64,000 nucleotides of DNA from an uncultured Rubritalea sp. (GCA_937923145.1 CALAJT010000009.1:33926-97925); one strand, 5' to 3'. Shown: positions 25,786 through 35,609, counted from the first letter of the stretch. Notes: generated by a model from the sequence alone, not told the origin. Numbers and translations are program-made.

Positions 25786-26238
25786 ATGATGAACATATAC
25801 GAAGCCATTAGGAAAGACCACGATATTCAAAGAGATTTGGGAGAACAACTTCTCAACACATCAGGCGACAGCACAGAGCGAGCAGATCTGTTTAAGTCTT
25901 ACAAAGATGAATTAGAATTCCATGCAAATGCCGAAGAGCGACATTTCTACAAACCTCTCATCAGTAATGATATGATGCAAGATCACGCTAGACACGGAAT
26001 CGCCGAACACCACGAGATCGATGAACTCATGGAAAAACTCGAAGACACAGAATACAGTTCTTCTGGCTGGCTACTGACCTGTAAAAAGTTAGTCGATAAA
26101 GTAGAGCATCATTTAGAAGACGAAGAACACACATTCTTCCAACTATCAGGAAAGGTCTTCTCCGATGATCAGAAAGCGAGCCTAGCTAAGGAATATCTGG
26201 TATTCATGAATGAGCAGAGAGAAGGAAAAACCATTTAA
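25786..26238 (+). CDS. Hemerythrin HHE-domain protein
   Basis: A 150-residue helical protein with the diiron-ligand pattern of hemerythrin-like domains: early His in IRKDHDIQ, HANAEERHFY, IAEHHEIDEL and VEHHLEDEEHTFF. Such proteins bind O2, NO or iron, and some act in stress sensing. ATG codons at 25786 and 25789 are tandem. It is convergent with the res gene, with 8 bp between stops, and marks the right-hand chromosomal flank of the defence island. Confidence 0.88.
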   Translation: MMNIYEAIRKDHDIQRDLGEQLLNTSGDSTERADLFKSYKDELEFHANAEERHFYKPLISNDMMQDHARHGIAEHHEIDELMEKLEDTEYSSSGWLLTCKKLVDKVEHHLEDEEHTFFQLSGKVFSDDQKASLAKEYLVFMNEQREGKTI

Positions 26239-26246
26239 TTTCTCTA

Positions 26247-28937
26247 TTATAATGAACTAATACTCATATTCTCAGCTATCGTATCGTGAGCAATCAGTTT
26301 ATATTCCCAGGGTTTACCAGAGATAGTTCTATTATGCTCTGAAGCGGCTTCGCACCATTTTTCAGCGGCTTCTTTTTTAGCTAGGACATCCTCATCCGTC
26401 ATTTTGTTTTTAGCTTTTGGCTCTAGCATATAGATGCAGTCAGTAGTCTCAGCTACAAAGTCAGGAACGTATTCTGGATGATCGCCTTGGAAATTGTAGA
26501 ACATTTGAAATTGCCCTTTAGCAGGCTTAAACCACTTCTCAGACTCTCGCTCTAGTATAATCGACAGCAACCTTTCTGCATTAGAATCAAATTTCTGCAC
26601 AGGGTAGAGACATTTCGTGAATGCTCCAAAAAGATATTTAGGATAGTTACTCTTATCTGGCGGTGACACTCTATGATCTATCACGGAATCTTCCTCTGCT
26701 ACACTGTAAACTGATTGCTTTAACTCAGTGAATGAGCGGTTAATCTTAGTAGTGTATTCTACGTTCTCATCTTCCCAGTAATGCTGTTGCATTTGAGTAT
26801 GGATAAGATCGCTAATGTCTTTCTGGTAAGTTTTTAGGATGCGCTCGATTTCGTCATCATTCTCAATGTAGCTACTTATATGAGTGATCGTTTGTTCAGC
26901 GAGATTGTAGAGCAAGTTTGAGTGATCATCGTATGAAATATCGTTGAAGTCAATGAGCCCCATGACAATGTAATCCTCTAGTCTCTTCGCTTTTATTCCA
27001 GTGTTAGATAATCCAATGATTGTTGCCTTGCCCGTTTTAAGCGATTGCTGCCAGATTTCGTCAGTTACGGATGGGTAATTCACTGAACTCAAATCTAGCT
27101 CGAAGTCGTTAAAACCTGAAGCTACCTCACCCACTGGATAAACAGTGATGCGTGGTATATCAATAGTTTGCTCGACGACAATACTTGCAGTCTTTGCTAC
27201 GATTGAGCTAATGTCAGGACCTTCTTCTATCCCTTGGAGTTCTTGCTGTAGTGGCATATACCGTGCCACTACATCAGCTACGATCAACTCTTGAATTTTC
27301 TTGGTCTTTAGATCTTTGCTTCCTTGAACTTCAGTCGTTCTAGTCTCGAATTTCTTAATCGCATTGTAAGCTAGCTGAGCTACTTTTTCCTCTTCTTTAT
27401 TCGCAAAGGAAGTTGTTTTTTTAGTGAACTGATAGCCATCTTTTTCATCCCCACTTTTAGCCTCAGGATCTACTGCTCCTAGCATCCCAGTCAGATTGGA
27501 TACAGAGACGACTGTCTGCTTCCTCTGGCTGAGTTCTTCTGGATCTAGGATGATCTGCTGCATCTGGATGATGGAGTCACCTTTGTTCGCTTCGTCTACG
27601 ATCTCTTGGAATTTATCGTGCGCTACTATGCTCAGACGATCCACTGCATCCACTCCAGTTCTTTTACCATAAGGCAATCTAAGTCCCCTACCGATCGACT
27701 GTTCGATCAGAGTGCGTGCATTGGCAGCACGGAGTGGAATGATCGTGTAGAGATTTGTCACGTCCCAGCCTTCTTTGAGCATATTGACATGGATCACTAT
27801 CTCAGTAGGTTCATTCGGATCTTCTACTTGAAGTAGACGAGAGATCATTTCTTCTTCCTTTGCCCCTGTTTGACTTGAGTCTACCTGAATCACCTTTTCT
27901 TTATAGCGACCTTCGAAAAAATCATTCGACTTTATCTGCTCTAACAGGATTTTTGCATGAGTCGTATCTCTAGCGATGACCAGCACAAATGGCTTCACGA
28001 TATCTTTCCCATTTTGACGAGCATACGTCTCTAGCTGCACCTTTGTCTGTTCATGTAGCCTCACTCCATCTTCTAATTTGATTCTTTCCAGAGAAGCTGG
28101 ATCTATTTTCTGGGGATTAAAATCTTTCCGCGTAGCCACTGCTGGCTCTTTGACGTATCCGTCCTCTATCGCTCTAGCTAATGCGTAATCGTAAATTACA
28201 TTCTTAAATGGTGTTGGCTTCCCTTTAGAATTTTCTACAAAAGGAGTAGCGGTGAGTTCTAATCCTAGCACTGGCTTTAACTCATTGATCGCCTTCATCC
28301 CAGCCTTGGCTCTATAGCGGTGAGACTCATCCATCAGGATCACCAAATCGTCTAGATTACTGAGATAGTCGAAGTAGCTTTCCCCTATATATTCTGAAAG
28401 TTTTCTGAGCTTACGCACATCCTTTCCAGAGCCTATGATTTTGCTAATATTGAAGACATTAATACGGATATTATCATCCATGCTCGGGAGTCTGTCAGGT
28501 GCAGTAGAGTTTGTATTTTCATAGTTATCTCCAGTGATAACGTAGGGAACGTTCATCGCAAATTCTGCAATCCCCTTGAATACATACTTAGGTGTATTCG
28601 GAGTGAAATCCGCTATAAGTTTACCATAAATTGTTAGGTTAGGAGCGAGCACGAAGAAATTCATCACCCCGTGAGCCAGATGCAGGTAGGTAATAAAAGC
28701 TCCCATGAGCCGAGTCTTCCCCACACCGGTAGCGAGGGCGAAGCAGAGTGATGGGAACTCACGCTCGAAGCTAGTGACATGCGGATACGCTTTTTGTAGC
28801 GTAGCAAGCGCGCTTTTCAGATTAGTTTGCTTTTCTAAAGATAAGTTTTCACAGACTGCTTCGAGTATTTCTAGAGAGGTCTTCTGTGGGTGGCGGAGGC
28901 TGAGTCTGCTAGAGATGGCGGATACGTGGTGAGACAT
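26247..28937 (-). CDS. Type III restriction enzyme Res subunit (helicase-nuclease)
   Basis: An 896-residue superfamily 2 helicase with a C-terminal nuclease. Walker A is in CFALATGVGKTRLMGAFITY near residue 68; motif II is DES-H in LVILMDESHRYRAKAG. Motifs V and VI read VIHVNMLKEGWDVTNLYTI and IEQSIGRGLRLPYGKR, the form typical of type III Res. The PD-(D/E)xK nuclease is in the last 100 residues: YVPDFVAETTDCIYMLEPKA. Res needs Mod to recognise DNA and cuts after translocation or sliding between two sites. It is the last gene of the island, 34 bp behind the Abi_2 gene rather than directly behind mod. Confidence 0.93.
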   Translation of the reverse strand: MSHHVSAISSRLSLRHPQKTSLEILEAVCENLSLEKQTNLKSALATLQKAYPHVTSFEREFPSLCFALATGVGKTRLMGAFITYLHLAHGVMNFFVLAPNLTIYGKLIADFTPNTPKYVFKGIAEFAMNVPYVITGDNYENTNSTAPDRLPSMDDNIRINVFNISKIIGSGKDVRKLRKLSEYIGESYFDYLSNLDDLVILMDESHRYRAKAGMKAINELKPVLGLELTATPFVENSKGKPTPFKNVIYDYALARAIEDGYVKEPAVATRKDFNPQKIDPASLERIKLEDGVRLHEQTKVQLETYARQNGKDIVKPFVLVIARDTTHAKILLEQIKSNDFFEGRYKEKVIQVDSSQTGAKEEEMISRLLQVEDPNEPTEIVIHVNMLKEGWDVTNLYTIIPLRAANARTLIEQSIGRGLRLPYGKRTGVDAVDRLSIVAHDKFQEIVDEANKGDSIIQMQQIILDPEELSQRKQTVVSVSNLTGMLGAVDPEAKSGDEKDGYQFTKKTTSFANKEEEKVAQLAYNAIKKFETRTTEVQGSKDLKTKKIQELIVADVVARYMPLQQELQGIEEGPDISSIVAKTASIVVEQTIDIPRITVYPVGEVASGFNDFELDLSSVNYPSVTDEIWQQSLKTGKATIIGLSNTGIKAKRLEDYIVMGLIDFNDISYDDHSNLLYNLAEQTITHISSYIENDDEIERILKTYQKDISDLIHTQMQQHYWEDENVEYTTKINRSFTELKQSVYSVAEEDSVIDHRVSPPDKSNYPKYLFGAFTKCLYPVQKFDSNAERLLSIILERESEKWFKPAKGQFQMFYNFQGDHPEYVPDFVAETTDCIYMLEPKAKNKMTDEDVLAKKEAAEKWCEAASEHNRTISGKPWEYKLIAHDTIAENMSISSL

Positions 28938-28971
28938 GGTAAATCGTTATTGGTTTAAAGGAGAATAGATA

Positions 28972-29904
28972 TTAGGAGCTTGGTGACTGCCAGAGTGGGT
29001 GGGATTGCCACTCAGCTGGTAGGCTCATTGAGGGTAATGGTATGTCTGGATATTCCGAGAAGAGTTCGGTCACTCGTTGATGCCATTGGCTAGAGGGAGA
29101 TATTTTATGCAGCATTTCTCTGAGGATCATGAGGATGATGCCACATCGATTATTCTTGAATAGGTTTTCTTCTTTCCCCTCTTCATTTAAAGTCTTTTCA
29201 TGCCATTGTGGGAATTTATTCTTGTTCGGCAATGATGGAGGATAGCCAAGCTCACGATTCCAGAATCTAGAGTGATGTGCACATATATTTCTGGCGGCAT
29301 AGAGACTACGGAGCCAGCTTAGGAAGAGCACATCTGGTAGATTAAAGCGCTCACCTACTAGCTTCTGAATTTCATCTGAGCTTCCATTATAGAGCGTCAG
29401 TAGCGACCCCATGCTCATCAGCTCAGACACCATCCACAGCGGCAGATTCTTATGACTATCTCCATATTTACTTATAAAGTGTTTTTTAAAGGTCTCCTTA
29501 CTCCTAGAAGTTTCCACCTCTAGTCCATCTCTCCAGTCTATGTATTGCCGTGCCTTTAGCTTAGGCAGATTCTCTTCTAGACAATGACCAAATGGTCCGT
29601 ATGCCTGAGTGAAATGATAAACAGTCTGCGTCCTCACTGCGACCTCAATACGCTCGATAGCATCGAGCACCAACACTCTCAATCTACGGTCAAAGCAATA
29701 GCGTTTCCACACATCCGAAAGTTCAGTGCCAGCTTTAAAGCTGTCTCCTACTTCCTCTTTGTAAGTAAATAAATAGCCAGAAAGACGGTAGTAATTTACC
29801 GACTTGAGCCGCTTGATGAGTTCTTCTTTCTCAGCGATAAGTCCTCTTCCCATGAGTATCTCTGCTTGTTCATCGAAGCTGAGATGGAGTTTTTCATACC
29901 TCAT
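28972..29904 (-). CDS. Abi_2 family abortive-infection protein (AbiD/AbiF-like, HEPN)
   Basis: A 310-residue protein matching Abi_2: SFDEQAEILMGRGLI, then the hallmark LKSVNYYRLSGYLFTYKE, FDRRLRVLVLDAIERIEVAV, and the late YAARNICAHHSRFWNREL. The RNICAH string is the R-x4-H motif of HEPN ribonucleases, the probable active site. AbiD/AbiF proteins stop phage growth by killing or arresting infected cells. It is separated from mod by 237 bp holding a terminator, and lies 34 bp before res, so it and res likely form one unit. Confidence 0.9.
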   Translation of the reverse strand: MRYEKLHLSFDEQAEILMGRGLIAEKEELIKRLKSVNYYRLSGYLFTYKEEVGDSFKAGTELSDVWKRYCFDRRLRVLVLDAIERIEVAVRTQTVYHFTQAYGPFGHCLEENLPKLKARQYIDWRDGLEVETSRSKETFKKHFISKYGDSHKNLPLWMVSELMSMGSLLTLYNGSSDEIQKLVGERFNLPDVLFLSWLRSLYAARNICAHHSRFWNRELGYPPSLPNKNKFPQWHEKTLNEEGKEENLFKNNRCGIILMILREMLHKISPSSQWHQRVTELFSEYPDIPLPSMSLPAEWQSHPLWQSPSS

Positions 29905-29977
29905 ACTTTTAGAACCTTCCCAGAAATCGTGAGCTTATTGCAGTGGCTGTAACTTCTAAAACAGGTCAAATCTGGGC

Positions 29978-30023
29978 AAAAAAAGACCCACCGAAGTATG
30001 CTTTCAAGAAGAGGCACGGTGGG
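29978..30023 (-). terminator. Rho-independent terminator after mod
   Basis: On the minus strand CCCACCG (complement of 30017-30023) pairs with CGGTGGG (complement of 29987-29993) across a 23-nt loop, followed by TC and seven T residues. It lies about 120 bp past the mod stop and 75 bp before the Abi_2 start. An open frame across it (29901-30131) is not credible as a gene. Confidence 0.75.
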
Positions 30024-30141
30024 CTTGCTACACGGAAGTAACCACAGCTTTTCTTTTTTGTCGACAAATAATGCAACAAAATCTGACAATTTTGTTCTGT
30101 TTAGCATGGTAATGGAGTTCGGATTAAGCATTATATCGTTA

Positions 30142-31761
30142 TTAATCCAGTTCTAGATCCTGTTGACCTTCAGGTGCTGGTGCAGATGGCAGGTTTTCTA
30201 CGTTGAGCGAGTAATCATCCTTCCCCCACTCGCACTTGTTCAGCACAGAGTTCGGTATTTTCTTGATGGTGAGGTTAGGGTAGCCCTCCTTGCTCCCTCG
30301 GAATGAGGAACAGACGATGAGTAGCGTGCGCTCAGAGCCTACTTCCTCACTCAGCTGCTGGAGCTGAGCGTGCTTGAGATTCGCAGTCGTGGTGTAAATG
30401 AAATCTTGCTCAGTCGAGTGACCATGTTGCCAATACTGAATCTCGCTAGGCTCATAGCTGAAGCCCTCTAGCTTACAAACCGCCTCTGCCAACATATTGG
30501 CATCGTATTCCTTACTGATCACCCAGTTATCCCACTCATCTTTTTCGAGCAGAGAAGGAGCTAGTCTATAATAGCGGAAACCTCCACCACCCTTCCAGTT
30601 CACCGCCTTGGTAATACCGCCTTCGTCTTCACCATTAATCACTTTTTCTAAACGTGGAATACAGTGAGTATGACAATGATCGCCCAGCTCAATGCCTATC
30701 CAACGACGCCCCATCTTGTGCGCAACCGCGGCGGTAGTGCCAGAGCCGAGGAAAGAATCTAGGACTAGGTCGCCTGGGTCAGTGGCTATATCAAATATAT
30801 AGTTCAATAATTTTTCTGGCTTTGGTGTTCCAAACCATTCTGATTTTTTCCATTTAGGGAATAGTTTCTTTTGCTCAAATTTAGCCTGGCGATTGTGCCC
30901 TGTGGTTTCAAGATTAGTCCATAATGTAGAGGGTGAAAGTCCTTTGTGATCAGCTAAGTAGGTTCTCCTCTTGATACCAGTTTCCTTCTCATTAAAACGA
31001 ATTTCACCAGATCCCATTTTTTCTTTCAATGTTTCTTCACTCCATCTCCATCCGTTAGCAGGAGAACTAATTACATTACCTTTAGGGGTTTTGATATCAT
31101 AGCATAGATTTTTTCTATAACTAGGAGAGCCCAATGGATTCCCATCAAAATATGGTCCCTTAGGATCATCATCTACGTTAGTATAATGTGACACTTGATC
31201 AGTTCTTGGCTTTACTCTCTTAGTGACCCATTCAGAACTCTTACCGTAAACAAGAATCGTATTATGATCAGTTGAAAATCGTTTAGCATCATGACTACTA
31301 TTATCAGTAGACCTCCATATTGAAGAACCCATGAAATTAGCTCTGCCAAAAATTTCGTCACACATAACCTTCAAATAATGAACTTCGTTATCATCAATCG
31401 TAATCCAAATTGACCCTTCCTCAGAAAGAAGGTTATTCAATATTTCTAGTCTATCTCTCATCAGTGACAACCAGAGTGAATGCTCTATACCGTCATCGTA
31501 ATGCTCAAATGCTTGTCCTGTATTAAATGGAGGGTCTATATAAACACACTTCACCTTCCCTGTATACTCCTTCTCCAGAGCTTTCAACGCCAACAAATTA
31601 TCCCCAAAGATCAGCTTATTATCAAATAGATCATCCTCCGTCACCTTATGCTCCGCATGACAAGACAGCTCAGGATCTTCTAACAGAATACGCGGCTCCA
31701 GCTTAGGACGGTTTTCCTTCCCGATCCAAGTGAGTTCTAGCTTTTGTTTCTTAGGTGGCAT
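30142..31761 (-). CDS. Type III DNA methyltransferase (Mod subunit), beta class
   Basis: A 539-residue N6-adenine/N4-cytosine methyltransferase. The catalytic motif IV comes first: CVYIDPPFNTGQAFEHYDDG near residue 95. The SAM-binding motif I comes late: LVLDSFLGSGTTAAVAHKMG near residue 350. This IV-then-I order with an intervening target-recognition region is the beta class to which type III Mod belongs. It would methylate one strand of the recognition site and guide Res. Somewhat shorter than EcoP15I Mod. Starts 9 bp after the AlbA_2 gene. Confidence 0.92.
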   Translation of the reverse strand: MPPKKQKLELTWIGKENRPKLEPRILLEDPELSCHAEHKVTEDDLFDNKLIFGDNLLALKALEKEYTGKVKCVYIDPPFNTGQAFEHYDDGIEHSLWLSLMRDRLEILNNLLSEEGSIWITIDDNEVHYLKVMCDEIFGRANFMGSSIWRSTDNSSHDAKRFSTDHNTILVYGKSSEWVTKRVKPRTDQVSHYTNVDDDPKGPYFDGNPLGSPSYRKNLCYDIKTPKGNVISSPANGWRWSEETLKEKMGSGEIRFNEKETGIKRRTYLADHKGLSPSTLWTNLETTGHNRQAKFEQKKLFPKWKKSEWFGTPKPEKLLNYIFDIATDPGDLVLDSFLGSGTTAAVAHKMGRRWIGIELGDHCHTHCIPRLEKVINGEDEGGITKAVNWKGGGGFRYYRLAPSLLEKDEWDNWVISKEYDANMLAEAVCKLEGFSYEPSEIQYWQHGHSTEQDFIYTTTANLKHAQLQQLSEEVGSERTLLIVCSSFRGSKEGYPNLTIKKIPNSVLNKCEWGKDDYSLNVENLPSAPAPEGQQDLELD

Positions 31762-31770
31762 GTGTGCAAA

Positions 31771-32955
31771 TTAGTTGTATGGAATAATGACGCGAAATGT
31801 TTGATTTACACTGTTGTTTTCAAAGTGGATGGAAGGGTGTAATTTACGAGAGCGTCTAATGCCAGATCCTACTCCTTTGTAGTCTAATATGTGATAGGAG
31901 ATTCTGGATAAAATAGGATTTCTTTCTCTAGCGGCTGCGTAGAGTAATAGTTCATCAAGCGATAAACTATTAGGCAGTGAACCAGGGCTAATAATTTCCA
32001 CTCGATCATCGAAGAATAGAACCTTAATCCCATCATTGATAAAGTAGTCTCGGTGAACTAGTGCGTTTATAAGTATTTCCTCAAATACGATTGGATTGAC
32101 TAAATGAGTGCCTTTATCGTTGAATGATGAACCCTTCTCTTGTTCCAGAGTATTCCATTTCTTTAGGAAGCTATTTGCTTGCTGATAGAGTTCTTGGATA
32201 GTGCCTTCATAGAGTTGAGATTCGTAAAATTCAGTTGCTTCTAAATCTGTGCCTTTGAATCGAATACATTTAATATTAAATGAAGGTAGAGCGGATTGGG
32301 GAGTGTTTGCGAAGAGTAAACATCCTACTGTGGTGAGTTGTTCGCCGCTGATGAGATGCATGTTCGCTAGTTCAGTGTAGAGTCCTTCCTCATCTGGCAT
32401 GGATCTACTAAGTCCATCTTCATAGAATTGTTTTATGCGTATTAGATTGAGATCTGAAAGTGTGGTATTGGTAAGTACCTTTTTTTCTGCATAAACATGC
32501 ACACCTTCTTGGAAGAGTCTGCGTAGTTCTTCCCTGTGTTTAATAGAGACTTTCTCGTGACCAGAGCGGATATAGAATTTTCCATCCTGACTGGTTTGGT
32601 AGGGTTTATCTATTCCTTTTGGGACTGTCATAGCGATGACTATGCCATTTTCTTTAGTAACAATATTTTCTGTCTCGACAATAATAGGAGGATTAATCTT
32701 ATCTTTTACTAGAGAGCTTAGCGACTGACTAACCAGTTCTAGTTCTTCTGATGAGAGTCCATCGATATTACGGTCATCCTCGATACCGAAGAAAATAGTT
32801 CCACCATTCTTATTGAGAAAAGCAACGCACTCAGCAGCTATATCTAGTTCATGTCTAGACTTTGCTTTTTTATCTAAGAAGAGTTTTTTGGACTTAAATT
32901 CTTGTGAGGAATCTTCCCACTGGATGATTCGTTTATTAAGTTCTAACTCGTCCAT
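31771..32955 (-). CDS. AlbA_2 (Schlafen-type) ATP-binding protein with RecG-like C-terminus
   Basis: A 394-residue protein. N-terminal AlbA_2/Schlafen core: WEDSSQEFKSKKLF and AECVAFLNKNGGTIFFGIED (about 14-62), a putative nucleic-acid-binding or RNase fold. The C-terminal half has IVFEEILINALVHRDYF and VEIISPGSLPNSL, the GHKL-like HATPase_c_4 pattern annotated as 'RecG-related transcriptional regulator'. Such proteins recur in defence islands. Its start lies inside the 3' end of the PHP-ATPase gene (13-bp overlap), indicating translational coupling, and mod follows after 9 bp. Confidence 0.88.
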   Translation of the reverse strand: MDELELNKRIIQWEDSSQEFKSKKLFLDKKAKSRHELDIAAECVAFLNKNGGTIFFGIEDDRNIDGLSSEELELVSQSLSSLVKDKINPPIIVETENIVTKENGIVIAMTVPKGIDKPYQTSQDGKFYIRSGHEKVSIKHREELRRLFQEGVHVYAEKKVLTNTTLSDLNLIRIKQFYEDGLSRSMPDEEGLYTELANMHLISGEQLTTVGCLLFANTPQSALPSFNIKCIRFKGTDLEATEFYESQLYEGTIQELYQQANSFLKKWNTLEQEKGSSFNDKGTHLVNPIVFEEILINALVHRDYFINDGIKVLFFDDRVEIISPGSLPNSLSLDELLLYAAARERNPILSRISYHILDYKGVGSGIRRSRKLHPSIHFENNSVNQTFRVIIPYN

Positions 32956-35609
32956 GATGTGTAAATGGTGTTTCTGCGTTCGAAGGCTTTAGCGCCACCT
33001 TCCATGATGGTGATAATGTCTGACTTAGTCGATGGCTTATCAATGCTACCAGAGTCATGCTGATATTCATCCCTCGCTGTTTCCTTGCAAGCGATGACTT
33101 GCTCAGCATCGGCTAGGACAGGAATGTTCGGATTATGAGTGGCGATGATGAATTGTGTGTTTCTTTTTCTTTCATGTAGAGGCTGAACCACCATGTTGTG
33201 AATAGTTTCATTATCCAAGTCGTCCTCGGGCTGATCTATGATAATAATAGAATACTCATCTAGTGAGAGTAACAGTAGAAGTAATGCCATGGCTCTCTTA
33301 CCAAGCGAAAGATGTTCAATCTGTTTATCATTGTAACTGATGAATCTCTTATCAGGTGCTATGTAGGTAATGAGCGACGGGAGCTTTTCATCTAGAGTAG
33401 CCTTAAGCTTTTCTGCCATTTTAGGAGTAAGCTCAGATTCACATAGTGTGTCTAGTCTTTTGAATAGTTCTACGCCTGATGAGGTCTGCTCGACAAGTTT
33501 TTGCAGCGCTGTCTGCTGAAACCCTTTGCCTTTAAACATTTCATTAAGGTAATCCGTGTAGTGATCTTCTGATCCAGCAAAGTTTGTTCCTAGTTTAAGT
33601 GATGTGGGTAGATTTGTGCTAATTTCTTCTAGTCGTTTTTGCTGAGTAGATGACAGGTTTTCATGAAGAGCTAAGTAGTCTTTGCCTGCATTGAGAATTT
33701 CTCTTTTGATACGGTCTTCAGCAGATATGCCCTCTAGGGTTAGCTTACGTAGTCGCTCTAACTGTGCTACTCTAGTGACTATAGTTCTATAGCTGTCGAT
33801 ATCTAGATCAGGTTCATCTACAGACTGCAGAATCTCGGCAAATCTGGCTTGTAGAGCTTCCTTCTTCTGTTTGAGTTTGAGACCTATTTCTTTGTATTGA
33901 TCAGTAAGAGTAGTAATACCAGCATTGATATTTTCTAATTCAGATTCTAATTCCTTAGCTTTATCTTTGAGTTTAGATAGTTCGCCTTGAAGCTCTTTAT
34001 TAATCGGGCTTTTAAGTTCTGGCGCATCGGTGAGGATAGAAGTAAAAAGACTCTGAGCTTCATCATAGTCAGGTTTGTTTTCAATAAGTGATTTATAAAA
34101 GTTTCTGAATCGAGAAAGGTCTGAATCGAAGTCAGTAATTTCCTTCATTTTCTCTTCGATTCCTTTTTCTTTAAAAGTGAGTAGTTTCTGTTTTAAAGTT
34201 TTGAGTTCGTAGGCGTATTCTGCATCTTCTGATTTCGCTTTTTTAGCGGTGAGGTATTGCTGAGCAAGTTCAGTGAGTGAGTCTTTTTTAGCCTGAATCT
34301 CATCTGTAATCTCTGAACTAGTTCGCCCTAAGATCTGCTCAAAAAGAGCTGAATCTGAAGAATTTTCGCTCCGTTCTCCTAAATCTTTTTGACCAAAGTA
34401 GAGGAGAGACGGCAATAACGTGGTGATCGACACATTCGATACATCACCACTAATACTGACTTCAGCTGGGCTTTGATCTCTTTTGCCTAAATAGGTGCGC
34501 TTGATCTGGATGGGTTGTCCATGATGCGAAATAGCGTGTATCTCCACAGAGCCTCCTTTATCTAAGAAGGTATGAATCAAGCCATTTTTGTAATCAGAAT
34601 CCGCAACAGGCTGTTTTTCTAATCCCCATCTTAGAGCTTCGATTACAAGTGATTTACCAGCTCCTCTAGATCCTACCATCGTATTTAGCTGACGAGAGAA
34701 ATCATAGTGGAACAAGTGCTTCTTAGTGCTGGAGTGAATACTAACAGATAATATGTGAGCAGTAGCTGAGGTAGCTGGTAGTTCGCTCGAAACTCGGGGA
34801 AAAGTATTTCTATCTTGGTCTTCTAATCTGTCTCGCAGTGCAAATTTCACAGACTCATACGACAAATCACTGAGCTTTAAGAAGCATGATTTTCGTTCTC
34901 CATTATTAATATCATTAATGGAATCTATAGGGTCAGAGCCTTCGACTTGTGCAGGAATTCTTATTTCACCTAGTATATTTTGCAGAGCATTCTGATCTGT
35001 GGTTTTGAGCTTTTGAAATCCTAGAACTCTCTTATTCCATAAGTTCTTGCTAGAGCGGTATAGAGCTTGGAGGTTTGGACCTTTTAATTCTTTGAGAAGA
35101 CCATTCTCACTGTTCACATGAGCGAAGACGATGAAATAATCTATTTCTAGCTTTTCTAGTCCGTCTAAAATTTTAGGGAGACCATCGTCGGTGATATAGT
35201 CCGTAGCAGAGCAGTTAGGGCACTGGCTTCTACAGAAATCATTGATGGAGGTGTTATCGCTGCGCACTTGATCAGGATTAAAAATGACCAGTGTATGAAT
35301 ACCTGTCTTTCCTCCCTGAACATTTAACTCAATGCCAGGAAGTATGAGAATGTCTTTTTTACGCCCTTTTTTCGCAATCTTCTTATACTCTTCAACATCT
35401 AAGAAATCATGGTTAGTGATACAAGCAATACGAATATCTTGTTTTGCTAATTGATCAACAAATGCAGCAGAAAATTCATCTTCTTGACCTTTCCATTCAT
35501 CCCTTAATTTTGCCCTAGATGGACACTTTTCTTTGATCGTATGTAGATGAAAATCTGCACGTAACCATGTGGCTCCATTCTTAAATAAATTTGTATTCTG
35601 ATTCTCCAT
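32943..35609 (-). CDS. PHP-domain / SMC-like ATPase fusion (TrlF-like)
   Basis: An 888-residue fusion. Residues 1-200 form a PHP phosphoesterase domain with metal ligands His21 and His23 (RADFHLHT), His67 (CITNHDF), Glu94 (LPGIEL) and His164 (VFAHVN). A Cys cluster C-x3-C-x2-C at 126-133 is inserted in it. Walker A is at 313-320 (GSRGAGKS). A long coiled coil fills about 430-700, and the C-terminus has the ABC-type signature HLSLGKRAMALL, Walker B IIIIDQPEDDLD and the H-loop ATHNPNIP. This matches the TrlF-like PHP-AAA family. It could act as a DNA-clamping ATPase with a nuclease or phosphatase arm. Confidence 0.88.
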   Translation of the reverse strand: MENQNTNLFKNGATWLRADFHLHTIKEKCPSRAKLRDEWKGQEDEFSAAFVDQLAKQDIRIACITNHDFLDVEEYKKIAKKGRKKDILILPGIELNVQGGKTGIHTLVIFNPDQVRSDNTSINDFCRSQCPNCSATDYITDDGLPKILDGLEKLEIDYFIVFAHVNSENGLLKELKGPNLQALYRSSKNLWNKRVLGFQKLKTTDQNALQNILGEIRIPAQVEGSDPIDSINDINNGERKSCFLKLSDLSYESVKFALRDRLEDQDRNTFPRVSSELPATSATAHILSVSIHSSTKKHLFHYDFSRQLNTMVGSRGAGKSLVIEALRWGLEKQPVADSDYKNGLIHTFLDKGGSVEIHAISHHGQPIQIKRTYLGKRDQSPAEVSISGDVSNVSITTLLPSLLYFGQKDLGERSENSSDSALFEQILGRTSSEITDEIQAKKDSLTELAQQYLTAKKAKSEDAEYAYELKTLKQKLLTFKEKGIEEKMKEITDFDSDLSRFRNFYKSLIENKPDYDEAQSLFTSILTDAPELKSPINKELQGELSKLKDKAKELESELENINAGITTLTDQYKEIGLKLKQKKEALQARFAEILQSVDEPDLDIDSYRTIVTRVAQLERLRKLTLEGISAEDRIKREILNAGKDYLALHENLSSTQQKRLEEISTNLPTSLKLGTNFAGSEDHYTDYLNEMFKGKGFQQTALQKLVEQTSSGVELFKRLDTLCESELTPKMAEKLKATLDEKLPSLITYIAPDKRFISYNDKQIEHLSLGKRAMALLLLLLSLDEYSIIIIDQPEDDLDNETIHNMVVQPLHERKRNTQFIIATHNPNIPVLADAEQVIACKETARDEYQHDSGSIDKPSTKSDIITIMEGGAKAFERRNTIYTSWTS

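Noticed and set aside
29901..30131. A 76-codon minus-strand frame between mod and Abi_2
   Set aside because: It runs straight across a strong terminator hairpin and its product (Cys/Phe-rich) resembles no protein.
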